DNA from: Allobosea sp.
Lineage (GTDB): Bacteria; Pseudomonadota; Alphaproteobacteria; Rhizobiales; Beijerinckiaceae
Direction: 5' to 3'
Assembly: GCF_030695125.1 (NCBI RefSeq)
Contig: NZ_JAUYTP010000030.1
Span: 86,334 to 150,333, forward strand
DNA: 64,000 nucleotides
The position numbers were made by a program, and so were the translations under genes. Each line of letters opens with the position of its first letter. Within the stretch, counting starts at the first letter, position 1. Below are positions 35,254 to 44,107 of this stretch, in pieces. The notes under the pieces were generated by a model. The model had not been told where the DNA came from, ran no database searches, and saw only the letters and a program-made list of their open reading frames with translations.

Positions 35254-35454
35254 TCAGCCGTTGGGGAGGAAATACTTCTTCACGTTGGCCGCATCGCCCT
35301 CGAAGAGGACGTTGGTGCCGCGGTGATTGCGGAGCTGCTTGTTGGTCCGCTTGATCATCCCGTGACGCTTTCCAGCCTGGGCGTAGAGCACCTTGCCGGT
35401 TCCGGTGATCTTGAAGCGCTTCTTGGCGCTCGACTTCGTCTTGATCTTGGGCAT
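35254..35454 (-). CDS. rpmI: 50S ribosomal protein L35
   Basis: A 66-residue L35 with the family pattern [20 protein letters not shown], a central [16 protein letters not shown], and a C-terminal [10 protein letters not shown]. It is the first gene of a two-gene rpmI-rplT operon. In many bacteria infC lies directly upstream, but here infC is about 5.8 kb away, so rpmI must have its own promoter. Confidence 0.99.
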   Translation of the reverse strand: MPKIKTKSSAKKRFKITGTGKVLYAQAGKRHGMIKRTNKQLRNHRGTNVLFEGDAANVKKYFLPNG

Positions 35455-35932
35455 TTCCGCTCCTCATAGGTCGCGAGCGCGCAAACGGCGCCGCTTCATG
35501 TTTGCTTGCTGGAAGCAAAGATCGACCGCCACGGCAGCCCTTATCAGCCGGGCGATCGAAGGACGCGCGTATGACAGAAAAGGATGGAGCTGGCAAGCGC
35601 AGACGCCCCGGGCGGGCCTGACGTCGCCTGGGCGAGGCGCGATCGACCCGTGCGCGCTTCACGATCTTGACCGCGACCGTGCGCAGGAGCGGCGTCGGCT
35701 TGTGACCGGGCTTCGCGCACGCCCCACGGCCGATGGCGGCGGCTTGCCCTGGCACCCTTGCTACGGGCGCGGGTGACACTTTCGGCTTGCTCGAAGCGGA
35801 CAGGGCAATGAAGCGGACATGGCTCAGGCTGAGCGTCGCCTTGCCGCTCGCCGGGATAAATCGACATCGCCAGCGGCGAGGCGCTAGTCTCGTCGCCCAA
35901 AGGCCCGAAACGGGGCATCGCGGGAGGTTGGC
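35455..35932. other. Intergenic region between rpmI and a divergent secreted-protein gene
   Basis: About 480 bases without a supported gene. It should contain the rpmI promoter (leftward) and the promoter of the gene at 35933. Short frames in it are Arg/Pro-rich shadows without ribosome sites. I did not recognise an L20-binding leader structure. Confidence 0.4.
35569..35596 (-). promoter_or_regulatory. Possible sigma-70-type promoter for rpmI-rplT
   Basis: On the minus strand TTGCCA is followed, 16 bases later, by TCATAC, about 115 bases upstream of rpmI. The -35 matches well and the -10 only moderately. Confidence 0.3.
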
Positions 35933-36403
35933 ATGCGCAGGAAACTGACGGTGAAGTCCCTCGTGCTGTTGTTCGCCTTCATGGCGGGCTTCAGTCCTCC
36001 GGTGCCCGGCACAGGGTCGGCCGAGGCGCAGGTGCGCAGCTCCGGCCGCGAGGTCTCACGCCAGGCCGTCCGGGATCACCGGCAGGGATCGGTGAACCGG
36101 GCGCATCGCAGCCAGCGGCCGCAGGTCAACCGCGGACAGGTCAACCGCTCCCATGTCAACCGCGGCCAGGTCTATCGGGGGCGGACGGTCGTCCGGCACC
36201 ACAGGCCGGCGCATGTCGTCGTCGTCCATCCCCGGCGCCACTGGAACCGGGGCGGGGCGATCGCGGCGGGCGCCGCGATCGGCTTCATCGCAGGGGCGGC
36301 GGCGGTGTCGTGGGTCGGGCAGCCGCCGCGTTCGGGCTATTGCTGGTTCTACACCACGCCGGCGCGCACGACCGGCTTCTGGGACTGGTGCCCGGTCCGC
36401 TGA
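35933..36403 (+). CDS. Small secreted protein with VNRGQ-type repeats
   Basis: A 156-residue exported protein. The signal peptide (KSLVLLFAFMAGF) is followed by a basic, Arg/His/Gln-rich region with a five-residue repeat (QVNRGQVNRSHVNRGQVYRG) at residues 64-83 and a His-rich stretch. Then comes a Gly/Ala hydrophobic segment, AIAAGAAIGFIAGAAAVSW, and a C-terminal GYCWFYTTPARTTGFWDWCP containing two cysteines. Small secreted proteins with this C-terminal ending are common in Rhizobiales; no function is known. The Arg/His region could bind anionic polymers or metals, but this is speculation. Confidence 0.6.
   Translation: MRRKLTVKSLVLLFAFMAGFSPPVPGTGSAEAQVRSSGREVSRQAVRDHRQGSVNRAHRSQRPQVNRGQVNRSHVNRGQVYRGRTVVRHHRPAHVVVVHPRRHWNRGGAIAAGAAIGFIAGAAAVSWVGQPPRSGYCWFYTTPARTTGFWDWCPVR
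36123..36180. repeat. In-gene 15-base tandem repeat
   Basis: About four imperfect copies of a 15-base unit (GGTCAACCGCGGACA) encode the VNRGQ repeats of the secreted protein. Length changes by multiples of 15 would keep the frame. Confidence 0.7.
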
Positions 36404-36410
36404 GCGGCGC

Positions 36411-38993
36411 CTACTCCGCCGCCTGGACGAGCGCCGGCCCGCCCTCGCCCTGAAGGCGCGCTCCGAGGCGGTCGACGTCGAGGACCATCAGCATGCCCGC
36501 AGGTTCGCCGCGCGCATTGCGCGTCGCGACGACGCCGAGCGCCGGCACGTCGGTCTTCGAGGTCAGGTCGCGCAGCGGCTGCAGTTCGGAGGCCGCGATC
36601 TCGGGTATCAGGCCGAGCGCATCGACGATCAGCCCGAGCGTTCGGCCGGCCGCGCGCACAACGACGATCTGCTGCTCGTCTGAGGACGCGTCGGGGATGC
36701 CGAGCAGGCGGGCCAAGCGCAGCACCGGGACGGGCTGCCCCTCATGCAGCTTGTAGCCGGCGAGCAGGCCGTCGCCGGCCTTGCGGGCCGAGGGCTTCAG
36801 CCCGACGATGTCGACCGCCTCGACGACGTCGCGCGCCCGGACGCCGAGCCAGTGCCGGCCGATGTGGAAGCTCGCGACCTCGAAGGCCTCGACTCCATCG
36901 GCCGGCTTGTGGGCCGCGAGCGCGCCCGCGGCACGGCTGCCCTGCGCCGGCCGGGCGGCGGAGGCCGTCGCGACATCGCCCAGCGGCACGGCGCAGAGCG
37001 CCACGACATCGGCGCGGTGGCCGTCGCTGGTCTTGTATTCGCGATAGCCTTTCGACAGCGCCGCCCCCACCGCCATATGCTTGCCCTCGAAGCTGCGGAT
37101 GCAAGCGAGATCGCCATCGCGCTCGAGACTCGCCGGCTCGACCGGAAGCGGGTTGTCCGAGCCGATCGCGAAGCGCGGATCGCTCGACGCCATCACGCGC
37201 CCGTCGCTGCCGACGATCACGGCGAAGGCTCCGGGCATGGCGGCGCCCTCCTCGTCGGTCGGCAGGGAATCGGCCAGGATGGCGGCAAATTGCGGTGTCG
37301 AATCGAAGACGATGGCGATGCCGCCCAGCGCCCTTCCGCCTGACGGCGCCTGGACCGCCGCCGTGTAGATCAGCGTCGAAGCGTCGTCATAGAGCGGCGT
37401 CGGCTCGAAGGCCGAGACGGCGTAGTGCTGGCCCGAGCGCAGCGCGAGCGTCCGCCCGACCCATTCGGCGTCGAGCCGCTCGCCGACGAGATGAGCCTGG
37501 GCGGGCTGCGACACCGCGACGACGACGCCCTGCGCATCGAACAGGATGAGGTTGCTGTAGACGGTGTAGAGCGCGTTGATGGTGGCGAGGATCTCGCCGC
37601 AGAGGCGCCGGCCCTCGGGCGACGGCGCCGCCAGCACGCGGGCGAGGCTCGCATTCAGCGCCCACCAGCGGCAGTCATTGGCGCGCTCGTAGAGATTGCG
37701 GTCCATCACATCGATGGCGAAGGCGGCGCGCGAGCGGCACTTCTCCATGATCGCGGCGACGACGGTGCGGTGCAGATCGCCGATCGAGGCGTCGCAGACC
37801 GACTGCGTCTTGCGGCCGGCGCTGGAAATCTCCCAGAGCAGGATCTTCGAGAAGGCGGCGTTGGCGGCGGTGGAACCGGCCTGCCGGATCGAGCCGTTCC
37901 AGACCGAGCGGTTGAGATCGCCCTGGATCGCCGCCGCCTGGCGCGAGACATGGCGCAACTCGTCGGAAAACAGCCCGGCCTGGCTGGTCACGGCGGCGAG
38001 CAAATCCTCGCCGATCGACTGGGCGAGTTCGCCGTCATTCTGGTCGAAGGCCGCGTCCAACGGGATCAGGCCGAGCCCCATCCAGCCCGGCCCCATATAG
38101 CCCTGATAGCCGGAGGTCCGGCAGGCCATGGCGAGATATTGCCGCCCGCCGAGCCGGATCACCGGCTCCGCGCCCTGCAGCGCCGCAGACGACAGCTTCA
38201 GCCCCGCCGGCAGCTGGATCGGGCAGGAGCCGGCGATGACGTCGCCCCCGGGCGAGACGCAGCCCAGCACCGTCCAGTCCTGCTCGGGCAGGAGCTTGCG
38301 GAAGATGCCCGCCATCTCGTCGGCCAGGCGAAAGACCAGCACGAGCACCCCGAGCGGGCGCTTGGCCGTATCCTCCACGCGCCAGGCATAGACCAGCGAT
38401 TGCGCGTCGGAGACGAAGTCGAGCACGCCGTAATGCTCGACATAGGCGCCGGTCGAACCCAGCGCCTCGTCGATGACCGGATGCCGGGCCTCCTGAGCGG
38501 CATGCGGCGCGAGCCGCGCCCGGATCGCGCCCTCGCGATCGACCAGCACGATGTCGGAATAGACGGAGTACTTGGCGACGTAGTCGCGGAAGCGCGCCTC
38601 GATGGCCGCGCGCGCCTCGGACGAAACCGGCGCCTCCAGCATCTCGCGGATGTCGGTGTCGGCGGCGAGGAAGCCGATATCGGCGGTGCGCTCGAACAGA
38701 TTGCGGACCAGCACGTCGATGGCGTTCTGCGCCTTGATGCGCAGATCGGCCATCGCCTTGTCGCGGGTTTCCTTGGCGAGATGGCCGAGCAGGCTCGCGG
38801 TCAAGGCCTCGAAGGCCGAGCGCGTGCCCGACATCTCGGTGGCGTTGCCCGAAAGCTGCCCGAGCAGCGTCAGCGTGTCCCAGGACGCCTGCAGCCGGTC
38901 AAAGACCTGCCGGTAGTCGTCGATCGCCCGCATGTGCCGGATCAGGCCGGCGAGCGCCGGATCGATCTCGTATCCCTCTCGAAGCGTAGGCAA
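36411..38993 (-). CDS. Cache-CheW fusion protein without membrane segments
   Basis: An 860-residue protein with two homologous sensor regions and a C-terminal CheW domain. The first region (about residues 85-300) has AIDVLVRNLFERTADIGFLA and GYQGYMGPGWMGLGL; the second (about 425-660) has AIDVMDRNLYERANDCRWWA and DGRVMASSDPRFAIG. Both resemble double-cache chemosensors. The CheW domain (about 705-850) begins FHIGRHWLGVRARDVVEAVD and includes LLAGYKLHEGQPVPVLRLARLLG. There is no signal peptide, transmembrane helix, HAMP or methylation domain, so it is probably cytoplasmic. A TTG start at 38993 is supported by GGAGG ten bases upstream; an ATG at 38933 is the alternative. It presumably docks to CheA. 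Confidence 0.8.
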   Translation of the reverse strand: MPTLREGYEIDPALAGLIRHMRAIDDYRQVFDRLQASWDTLTLLGQLSGNATEMSGTRSAFEALTASLLGHLAKETRDKAMADLRIKAQNAIDVLVRNLFERTADIGFLAADTDIREMLEAPVSSEARAAIEARFRDYVAKYSVYSDIVLVDREGAIRARLAPHAAQEARHPVIDEALGSTGAYVEHYGVLDFVSDAQSLVYAWRVEDTAKRPLGVLVLVFRLADEMAGIFRKLLPEQDWTVLGCVSPGGDVIAGSCPIQLPAGLKLSSAALQGAEPVIRLGGRQYLAMACRTSGYQGYMGPGWMGLGLIPLDAAFDQNDGELAQSIGEDLLAAVTSQAGLFSDELRHVSRQAAAIQGDLNRSVWNGSIRQAGSTAANAAFSKILLWEISSAGRKTQSVCDASIGDLHRTVVAAIMEKCRSRAAFAIDVMDRNLYERANDCRWWALNASLARVLAAPSPEGRRLCGEILATINALYTVYSNLILFDAQGVVVAVSQPAQAHLVGERLDAEWVGRTLALRSGQHYAVSAFEPTPLYDDASTLIYTAAVQAPSGGRALGGIAIVFDSTPQFAAILADSLPTDEEGAAMPGAFAVIVGSDGRVMASSDPRFAIGSDNPLPVEPASLERDGDLACIRSFEGKHMAVGAALSKGYREYKTSDGHRADVVALCAVPLGDVATASAARPAQGSRAAGALAAHKPADGVEAFEVASFHIGRHWLGVRARDVVEAVDIVGLKPSARKAGDGLLAGYKLHEGQPVPVLRLARLLGIPDASSDEQQIVVVRAAGRTLGLIVDALGLIPEIAASELQPLRDLTSKTDVPALGVVATRNARGEPAGMLMVLDVDRLGARLQGEGGPALVQAAE

Positions 38994-39206
38994 GTCGCAG
39001 GCGCCTCCGGTAGGCCGTCGCCCGCCGGTCCAGCACCGAACGAGGGACGCGAGCCAATGCAGCCAGCCGGCTGCATTGCGCGCGAGAGGAGATCACCAAG
39101 CGCGCTGATTCGCATCCGCCCGTTCAGGTGTTCGTGCCCAAATTTCAAGCAGGAAGCCCGCACGAGCGGCGCTGCAACGCAAGTGCCTTTACGTCATCTT
39201 CAGCAT

Positions 39207-40289
39207 TCAGCGCGCCCGATACACGAGTGGGAACTGCTCGGGCTTGCTCGCCTTGCCGTCGCAGGCCACCTTCTCGCGGTACTCGACCAGGACGAACTCG
39301 CCGTCGGGCCCGACGCGGTGGCGCTCATGGACCCCGCAATCGCCCTCGCTGCGGCCGAGCGCGGTGCCGGTGACGGTGCGGGTCTTGAGGTTCCATTCCG
39401 GCGACATCAGCTCGGCGGGGGCGCTCGTGCGCTTCTTGCCGGGCGGGGCCTTGAAGCTCAGGAAGCGGAGGTTCTGCGCCGGCTCCGGCAGGTAGACCAG
39501 CGCATAGACGGCGTTCGCCTGGATGTTGAAGCGCTGGCAGGGCAGTTCCCAGATCGCCGATTCCTCCGACATCTGGAAGCCGGTGACGCCGGCCTTCAGC
39601 ATCTCCGGGTCGCAGCCGAAGCGGCTCTTGAGCGTCGCCGGCAGCGTGCGCGGGATCTGGGCGGGCCTCACGGCGTAGCGGCTGAAGATGCCGTCCAGAC
39701 TGGCGGGCGCAGCCGCGGCGGCAGGCGGGGCCGCCGGTGGCGAGGCCGCGGCGGGGGCGGTCATGCAGCCGGCCCCGCCCTTCACGGGCACGCGCGCCTG
39801 CTGCTTGCCGGCCATCGACACGGTCAGCGTGCCGCTCTCGATCTCGACCGCCTCGCCCTCGATCTCGCCGAGCTTGAGGTCGAGCACCGCAAAGCCGTCG
39901 CCCTCACCGAGCCTGTAGAGCTGATAGGGGTAGAGGCCGTAGCCGCCGACCTTGCCGCCGATCGCCACCCGCGTCATCGGCAGGACCTTCTCGCCGACCT
40001 TGATGCGCGCGGGCTGGCGGACATGGTTCTGTCCGGTCAGGGCCTCGGTGAAGATGAAGGCGTAGCGGTCGTTGTCGGGGTCGCGGTTGGCCTGCCACAG
40101 CGCGACCGAGCAGCCTTTCGAGCGGTCGACCTCCGCCTTGTCGAAGAGCTTCAGGTCGAGCTTGGTCTCGTCGGGCCTGGCCGGCGCCGGGCTTTGGCCG
40201 GGCGGGGGCGTCTGGGCCCCAAGCGGTCCCGGCGACGCGGCTGCAAGCACCAGCGCGGCCCAAGCCGCCGCAACCCCGTTCGACCCCAT
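39207..40289 (-). CDS. DUF1176 domain-containing secreted protein
   Basis: A 360-residue exported protein. The signal peptide (MGSNGVAAAWAALVLAAAS) ends near GAQ. There is a first beta-rich domain (residues 45-160, including KGCSVALWQANRDPDNDRYAF), a Pro/Ala linker near 175-195, and a second domain with paired cysteines (FGCDPEMLK, ELPCQRFN, GDCGVHERH, VACDG). This matches the DUF1176 family, which resembles the invasion-associated protein B type (domain 1) and has a Cys-paired second half. Function unknown; probably periplasmic. About 210 bases of gene-free DNA separate it from the CheW fusion. Confidence 0.75.
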   Translation of the reverse strand: MGSNGVAAAWAALVLAAASPGPLGAQTPPPGQSPAPARPDETKLDLKLFDKAEVDRSKGCSVALWQANRDPDNDRYAFIFTEALTGQNHVRQPARIKVGEKVLPMTRVAIGGKVGGYGLYPYQLYRLGEGDGFAVLDLKLGEIEGEAVEIESGTLTVSMAGKQQARVPVKGGAGCMTAPAAASPPAAPPAAAAAPASLDGIFSRYAVRPAQIPRTLPATLKSRFGCDPEMLKAGVTGFQMSEESAIWELPCQRFNIQANAVYALVYLPEPAQNLRFLSFKAPPGKKRTSAPAELMSPEWNLKTRTVTGTALGRSEGDCGVHERHRVGPDGEFVLVEYREKVACDGKASKPEQFPLVYRAR

Positions 40290-40392
40290 CGATAGTCCCC
40301 CCGGCAGCGGCCACGCCCGTCGCAGGCGTCGGTCCCCTCGCGGCCACCCTAGTTGCGGACCGCGCCGGCGAGAACCCGAAAGTGACGCTCGG

Positions 40393-41124
40393 TCAGAGCC
40401 CCTCGATGCGCATCAGCGCCTCGAAATGCTTCTCAGACTGGTGGACCAGCACCTGGCGCCATTCGCGCGCGGTGGCCTCGATCTCGGGCTGCGGGATCAG
40501 CTTCAGCGGCCGGCCGGTCGACATGGCCAGCACCTGCTGGCGGCAGGCGCGCTCGAGGAAATAAAGATCGTCGAAGGCGACCGCGACGGAAGGGCCGCCG
40601 ATGGTGACGCCGTGATGGGCGAGGAAGGTGATGTCGGCGCCCGCCTCGGCCCTGTTGGCGGCGACGATGGCCTCGCCCTCGCTCTCGTCCAGCGCCAGCC
40701 CGCCGAAATGGTCGACATAGAGCGTGCGGCCATGGAAGCGGCAGGCGGTCTGGTGGGCCATTTCGAGGCGCCCGCCCTCGACCATGGTCAGCGCGGTCGC
40801 ATAGGGCATGTGGACATGCAGCACGGCGACATGGCGCGGATTGGCCTTGTGGGCGGCGATGTGGATGTTGCGGGCGGTGGCCTCGACCTCGCCCTCCCCT
40901 TCCAGAACCTGGCCACGCTCGTCGATCAGCAGGAGGTCGGAGGGCTTCATCTCCGACCAGTGGACGCCATAGGGGTTGATCAGGTAGCGCGGCCGGCCGT
41001 CGGGGCCATCGGGCAGCGCCACCGAGAAATGGTTGCAGATGCCCTCGTTCAGCTCGAATTTCGCGGCGAGGCGCAAGGCGGCGGCAAGATCGCGGCGCTG
41101 GCTGGTCGTGCTCGGCGTGGTCAT
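40393..41124 (-). CDS. Class II aldolase/adducin family protein
   Basis: A 243-residue class II aldolase-fold protein. The zinc ligands are visible: HVHMPYATAL near residue 107 (two His) and the third His in AHHGVTIGG near residue 170, with a Glu-containing region nearby. The N-terminal FELNEGICNHFSVALPDG is family-typical. Such enzymes cleave or epimerise phosphorylated sugars (FucA, AraD), but this subgroup, found widely in proteobacteria, has no settled substrate. The ATG at 41124 gives the normal start; the frame is open upstream. No sugar operon surrounds it. It lies 116 bases after infC. Confidence 0.85.
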   Translation of the reverse strand: MTTPSTTSQRRDLAAALRLAAKFELNEGICNHFSVALPDGPDGRPRYLINPYGVHWSEMKPSDLLLIDERGQVLEGEGEVEATARNIHIAAHKANPRHVAVLHVHMPYATALTMVEGGRLEMAHQTACRFHGRTLYVDHFGGLALDESEGEAIVAANRAEAGADITFLAHHGVTIGGPSVAVAFDDLYFLERACRQQVLAMSTGRPLKLIPQPEIEATAREWRQVLVHQSEKHFEALMRIEGL

Positions 41125-41240
41125 GAGAGGCGCTCGCGGTCGATGGGGGAGTGCAAACCCAAGCATCGCGAGGCCGGACATGACAAGGCCCGGCGCTGGG
41201 GCCGGGCCTGATGCAAATCGCATGGCGCGATCGCGGCTGG

Positions 41241-41783
41241 CTATTTCGGTGCGAGCACCATGACCATCTGGCGGCCTTCGAGCTGCCAGTCGCTCTCGAC
41301 CTTCGCCTGCTCGGCGAGATCGGCCTTGACGCGCTCGAGCACCTTCACGCCGAGATCCTGGTGGGCCATTTCACGGCCGCGGAAGCGCAGGGTCACCTTG
41401 ACCTTGTCGCCCTCCTCGAAGAACCCGAGCATGGCCTTCATCTTGACTTCGTAATCGTGCTTGTCGATGCCCGGACGCAGCTTGATTTCCTTGATCTCGA
41501 TGGTGCGCTGCTTCTTGCGCGCCTCGGCGGCCTTCTTCTGCTCCAGGAAGCGGAAGCGACCGTAGTCGAGAATCTTGCAGACCGGCGGCTCAGAATTGGG
41601 GGCGATCTCGACCAGGTCGAGACCGGCATCCTCGGCAATCTTCAACGCCTCGAAGAACGAGACCACGCCACGGTTGGCGCCGGTATCGTCGATGAGCTGG
41701 ACGTCACGGACGCCACGGATGTCGCGGTTGGAGCGCGGACCGTCTTTGGTCGGGGTCGGGGCAGCACGGAAAGGACGACGAAT
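41241..41783 (-). CDS. infC: Translation initiation factor IF-3 with ATT start codon
   Basis: A 180-residue IF-3, which binds 30S subunits, blocks premature 50S joining and proofreads start-codon choice. The N-terminal domain begins [18 protein letters not shown] and continues [20 protein letters not shown]; the C-terminal domain includes [20 protein letters not shown] and [12 protein letters not shown]. No ATG or GTG fits the family start. An ATT at 41783 follows AGGAG with eight bases between, and yields the normal N-terminus. This mirrors the AUU start that allows IF-3 autoregulation in enterobacteria. The frame stays open upstream to 41855, but those residues are not IF-3-like. Confidence 0.96.
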   Translation of the reverse strand: MRRPFRAAPTPTKDGPRSNRDIRGVRDVQLIDDTGANRGVVSFFEALKIAEDAGLDLVEIAPNSEPPVCKILDYGRFRFLEQKKAAEARKKQRTIEIKEIKLRPGIDKHDYEVKMKAMLGFFEEGDKVKVTLRFRGREMAHQDLGVKVLERVKADLAEQAKVESDWQLEGRQMVMVLAPK

Positions 41784-41930
41784 GGTATATTCTCCTGTGA
41801 ATGGCGCTCGCGACGCCCACCGGCAGACACATTGCACAAAGAAGCGCGTTGTCAATGGATGACGAGGGCCGCGGCCTCGTGAATCCCCGTTAGATCGGAA
41901 TTGCCACGGCGTCCGGCAAGGGCTCGGGTG

Positions 41931-43160
41931 TCAATTGCCCTCCCGTCCCTCCAGCAGTGCGCAATAGACGTCGAGCGTATCGCCGACCATCGTCTCCAAC
42001 GAAAAATGCCGCTCGACATGCCGGCGCGCCCGCAAAGCGAGGTTGTCGCGCGCCGAAGGCCGCAGCGACAGCGCGCCGGCCAGCGCGTCGGCCAGGGCGG
42101 CGGCGTTGCCGGGCTCGACGCGCCAGCCCGTGCGCTCGCCGGGCGCGGTCTGCGGCGGCGCGAGCACGGTCTCGGGCACGGCGCCGAGATCCGACACGAC
42201 GACGGGCGTGCCCATCGCCTGCGCTTCGACGGCGACGCGGCCGAAGGCTTCGGGCTCGGTCGAGGGCACGGTCACCACGGCGGCCGCCAACAGGGCCGCG
42301 GGCATGTCGGTGCAATGGCCGACGCGCTTGACCCGGTCCTCGAGCCCCGCCTTGGCGATCAGCAGATCGAGCTCCCGGACATAGCCGTCGCGGCCCTGCG
42401 GATCGCCGGCGAGGATGAAGGCGGTATCGGTGTCGCCGCCGTCGCGCAGGATGCGGGCGGCATCGATCAGGACGCGCTGGCCCTTCCAGCCGGTCAGGCG
42501 GCCCGGCAGCAGCACGATCCGCTGATGGGCGCCGATGCCCCAGGCCTGGCGCAGCGCCTGGATGCGCTCCGGCGCGACGGCCTGGGGCGCGAAGGCGGCG
42601 AAATTGGTGCCGCGGTTGACGACGCGGATGCGCTCGCGGGCGAAGGCGTGCTTGGCCAGGATCAGCTCGGCGGTATAGCCGGAGTTGGCGATGACGATGT
42701 CGCCGCGCGCCATCACCGAATTGTACAAAGTCTTCACCGCCGAGCGGCTGTTGTAGGAGCCGTGATAGGTCGTGACGAAAGGCAGGCGCAGCATCCGCGC
42801 GGCGGCGAGCGCGACCCAGGCCGGCGCGCGCGAGCGGGCATGGATCAGCTCGACGCCCTCATAGCGGCACAGCAGCATCAGCTTGCGGATGTTGACCGCC
42901 ATGGCGAGCGGGTTCTTGGCCGCGGCGGGAAACGGCAGCCAGACGCCGCCCTTGGCCTGCAGTTCGGCCACCAGCCGGCCGCCTTCGGTCGCGACCAGGG
43001 CACGCGCGCCGACATCGGTCAGGCCCTTGGCGATGTCGACCGTGGTGCGCTCGGCGCCGCCGGCATCGAGATCGGGGATGATCTGCAGGATCGTGCGCCC
43101 GACGAGCGGATGCGCTTCGGTGGACGGCAGGGAGAGATGCGCGCCGGGCTGGAAGGACAT
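41931..43160 (-). CDS. GT4 family glycosyltransferase
   Basis: A 409-residue GT-B glycosyltransferase. The N-terminal domain starts TILQIIPDLDAGGAERTTVD (residues 23-42) and includes HARSRAPAW and TTYHGSYNS. The C-terminal nucleotide-sugar domain has LLPGRLTGWKGQRVLIDAA near 222 and the E-x7-E motif in PEAFGRVAVEAQAMGTPVV near 317. Typical roles are lipopolysaccharide or exopolysaccharide assembly at the inner membrane. It stands alone, so the product cannot be named. The ATG at 43160 is chosen because the open frame upstream is not family-like. It is divergent from the hydrolase at 43301. Confidence 0.87.
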   Translation of the reverse strand: MSFQPGAHLSLPSTEAHPLVGRTILQIIPDLDAGGAERTTVDIAKGLTDVGARALVATEGGRLVAELQAKGGVWLPFPAAAKNPLAMAVNIRKLMLLCRYEGVELIHARSRAPAWVALAAARMLRLPFVTTYHGSYNSRSAVKTLYNSVMARGDIVIANSGYTAELILAKHAFARERIRVVNRGTNFAAFAPQAVAPERIQALRQAWGIGAHQRIVLLPGRLTGWKGQRVLIDAARILRDGGDTDTAFILAGDPQGRDGYVRELDLLIAKAGLEDRVKRVGHCTDMPAALLAAAVVTVPSTEPEAFGRVAVEAQAMGTPVVVSDLGAVPETVLAPPQTAPGERTGWRVEPGNAAALADALAGALSLRPSARDNLALRARRHVERHFSLETMVGDTLDVYCALLEGREGN

Positions 43161-43300
43161 ACTCACCGCTTTGGAACCACGCCTGTCGATGGCGCGAGAA
43201 AGCCCGCGTCGCATTTCATCTGCGCGACTATGACGGCCCATGGCCGAAAAGCGCAGCCTATATTCACGCCGAACAGGCGATTCGTCACAGGAGATTTGCG

Positions 43301-44101
43301 TTGCAGCCCGAAAAACCGCTGGAGACCCTGCGCGAAGCCCCGCATGGGCTGGAGGTCGGCGCCGGTAGGCGGCAGCGCCGCCTGGCCGTTCTGACACAAG
43401 CCGGCGAAGGCGCCCCGGTGGTCTGGCTCGGCGGTTTCCGCTCCGACATGCGCGCCACCAAGGCGGAGGCGCTGGCGCAATGGGCGCGCGAGGCGGGGCG
43501 GCCCTTCATCCGGTTCGACTATGCCGGCCATGGCGAGAGCGGGGCCGATTTCGCGCGCTGGACCCTGTCGGACTGGCTCGAGGACGCGATGGCGGTGGTC
43601 GCGGCGCACTGCGCGCAGCCCCCGGTCCTGGTGGGATCGTCGATGGGCGGCTGGATCGCTCTGCTCGCGGCGCGACGCCTGCTCGGCTCCTCGCAGAGGC
43701 CCGCGGGGCTCGTGCTCATCGCGCCGGCCGTCGATTTCTCGGAAGAGCTGATGTGGGCGCAGATGCCCGAGGCGATCCGCCAGACGATCCTGCGCGACGG
43801 GGTCTGGATGCGGCCCTCGGAATACTCTCCCGAACCGACACCGATCACCCGGGCACTGATCGAGGATGGGCGCCAGCACCTGCTGTTCGGCAGCGCCATC
43901 GCCACAGGCTGCCCCGTCCATATCCTGCAGGGGATGGCCGACCCGGATGTGCCCTGGCGCCATGCGCTCAGGCTGGTCGAGCATCTCAGCGGTGATCCCG
44001 TCATCCTGACGCTGGTCAAGGACGGCGACCACCGGCTTTCGACGGAGGAAGACATCCTGCGCCTGAAGGCGGCGGTCGCGGGGCTCGCGACCGCGCCGTG
44101 A
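43301..44101 (+). CDS. Alpha/beta hydrolase with TTG start
   Basis: A 266-residue alpha/beta hydrolase. Motifs: VVWLGGFRSDMRATKA (oxyanion region), FDYAGHGESGADF near residue 72, the nucleophile elbow Ser113 in VGSSMGGW, and a C-terminal KDGDHRLS with the catalytic His. The general pattern resembles ABHD10-type thioesterases/esterases (GFxSDMxGxKA). The start is a TTG at 43301 with AGGAG nine bases upstream; no ATG gives a complete N-terminus. It is divergent from the GT4 gene and converges with DUF1150. Substrate unknown. Confidence 0.83.
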   Translation: MQPEKPLETLREAPHGLEVGAGRRQRRLAVLTQAGEGAPVVWLGGFRSDMRATKAEALAQWAREAGRPFIRFDYAGHGESGADFARWTLSDWLEDAMAVVAAHCAQPPVLVGSSMGGWIALLAARRLLGSSQRPAGLVLIAPAVDFSEELMWAQMPEAIRQTILRDGVWMRPSEYSPEPTPITRALIEDGRQHLLFGSAIATGCPVHILQGMADPDVPWRHALRLVEHLSGDPVILTLVKDGDHRLSTEEDILRLKAAVAGLATAP

Positions 44102-44107
44102 GGCGTC

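Noticed and set aside
37425..40295. A 956-codon plus-strand frame opposite the CheW fusion and DUF1176 genes
   Set aside because: It spans two real genes and the gap between them, and its composition is that of an antisense shadow.
43163..44032. A 289-codon minus-strand frame opposite the alpha/beta hydrolase
   Set aside because: The plus-strand hydrolase has a nucleophile elbow and catalytic His plus an AGGAG-TTG start; the opposite frame has none of these.
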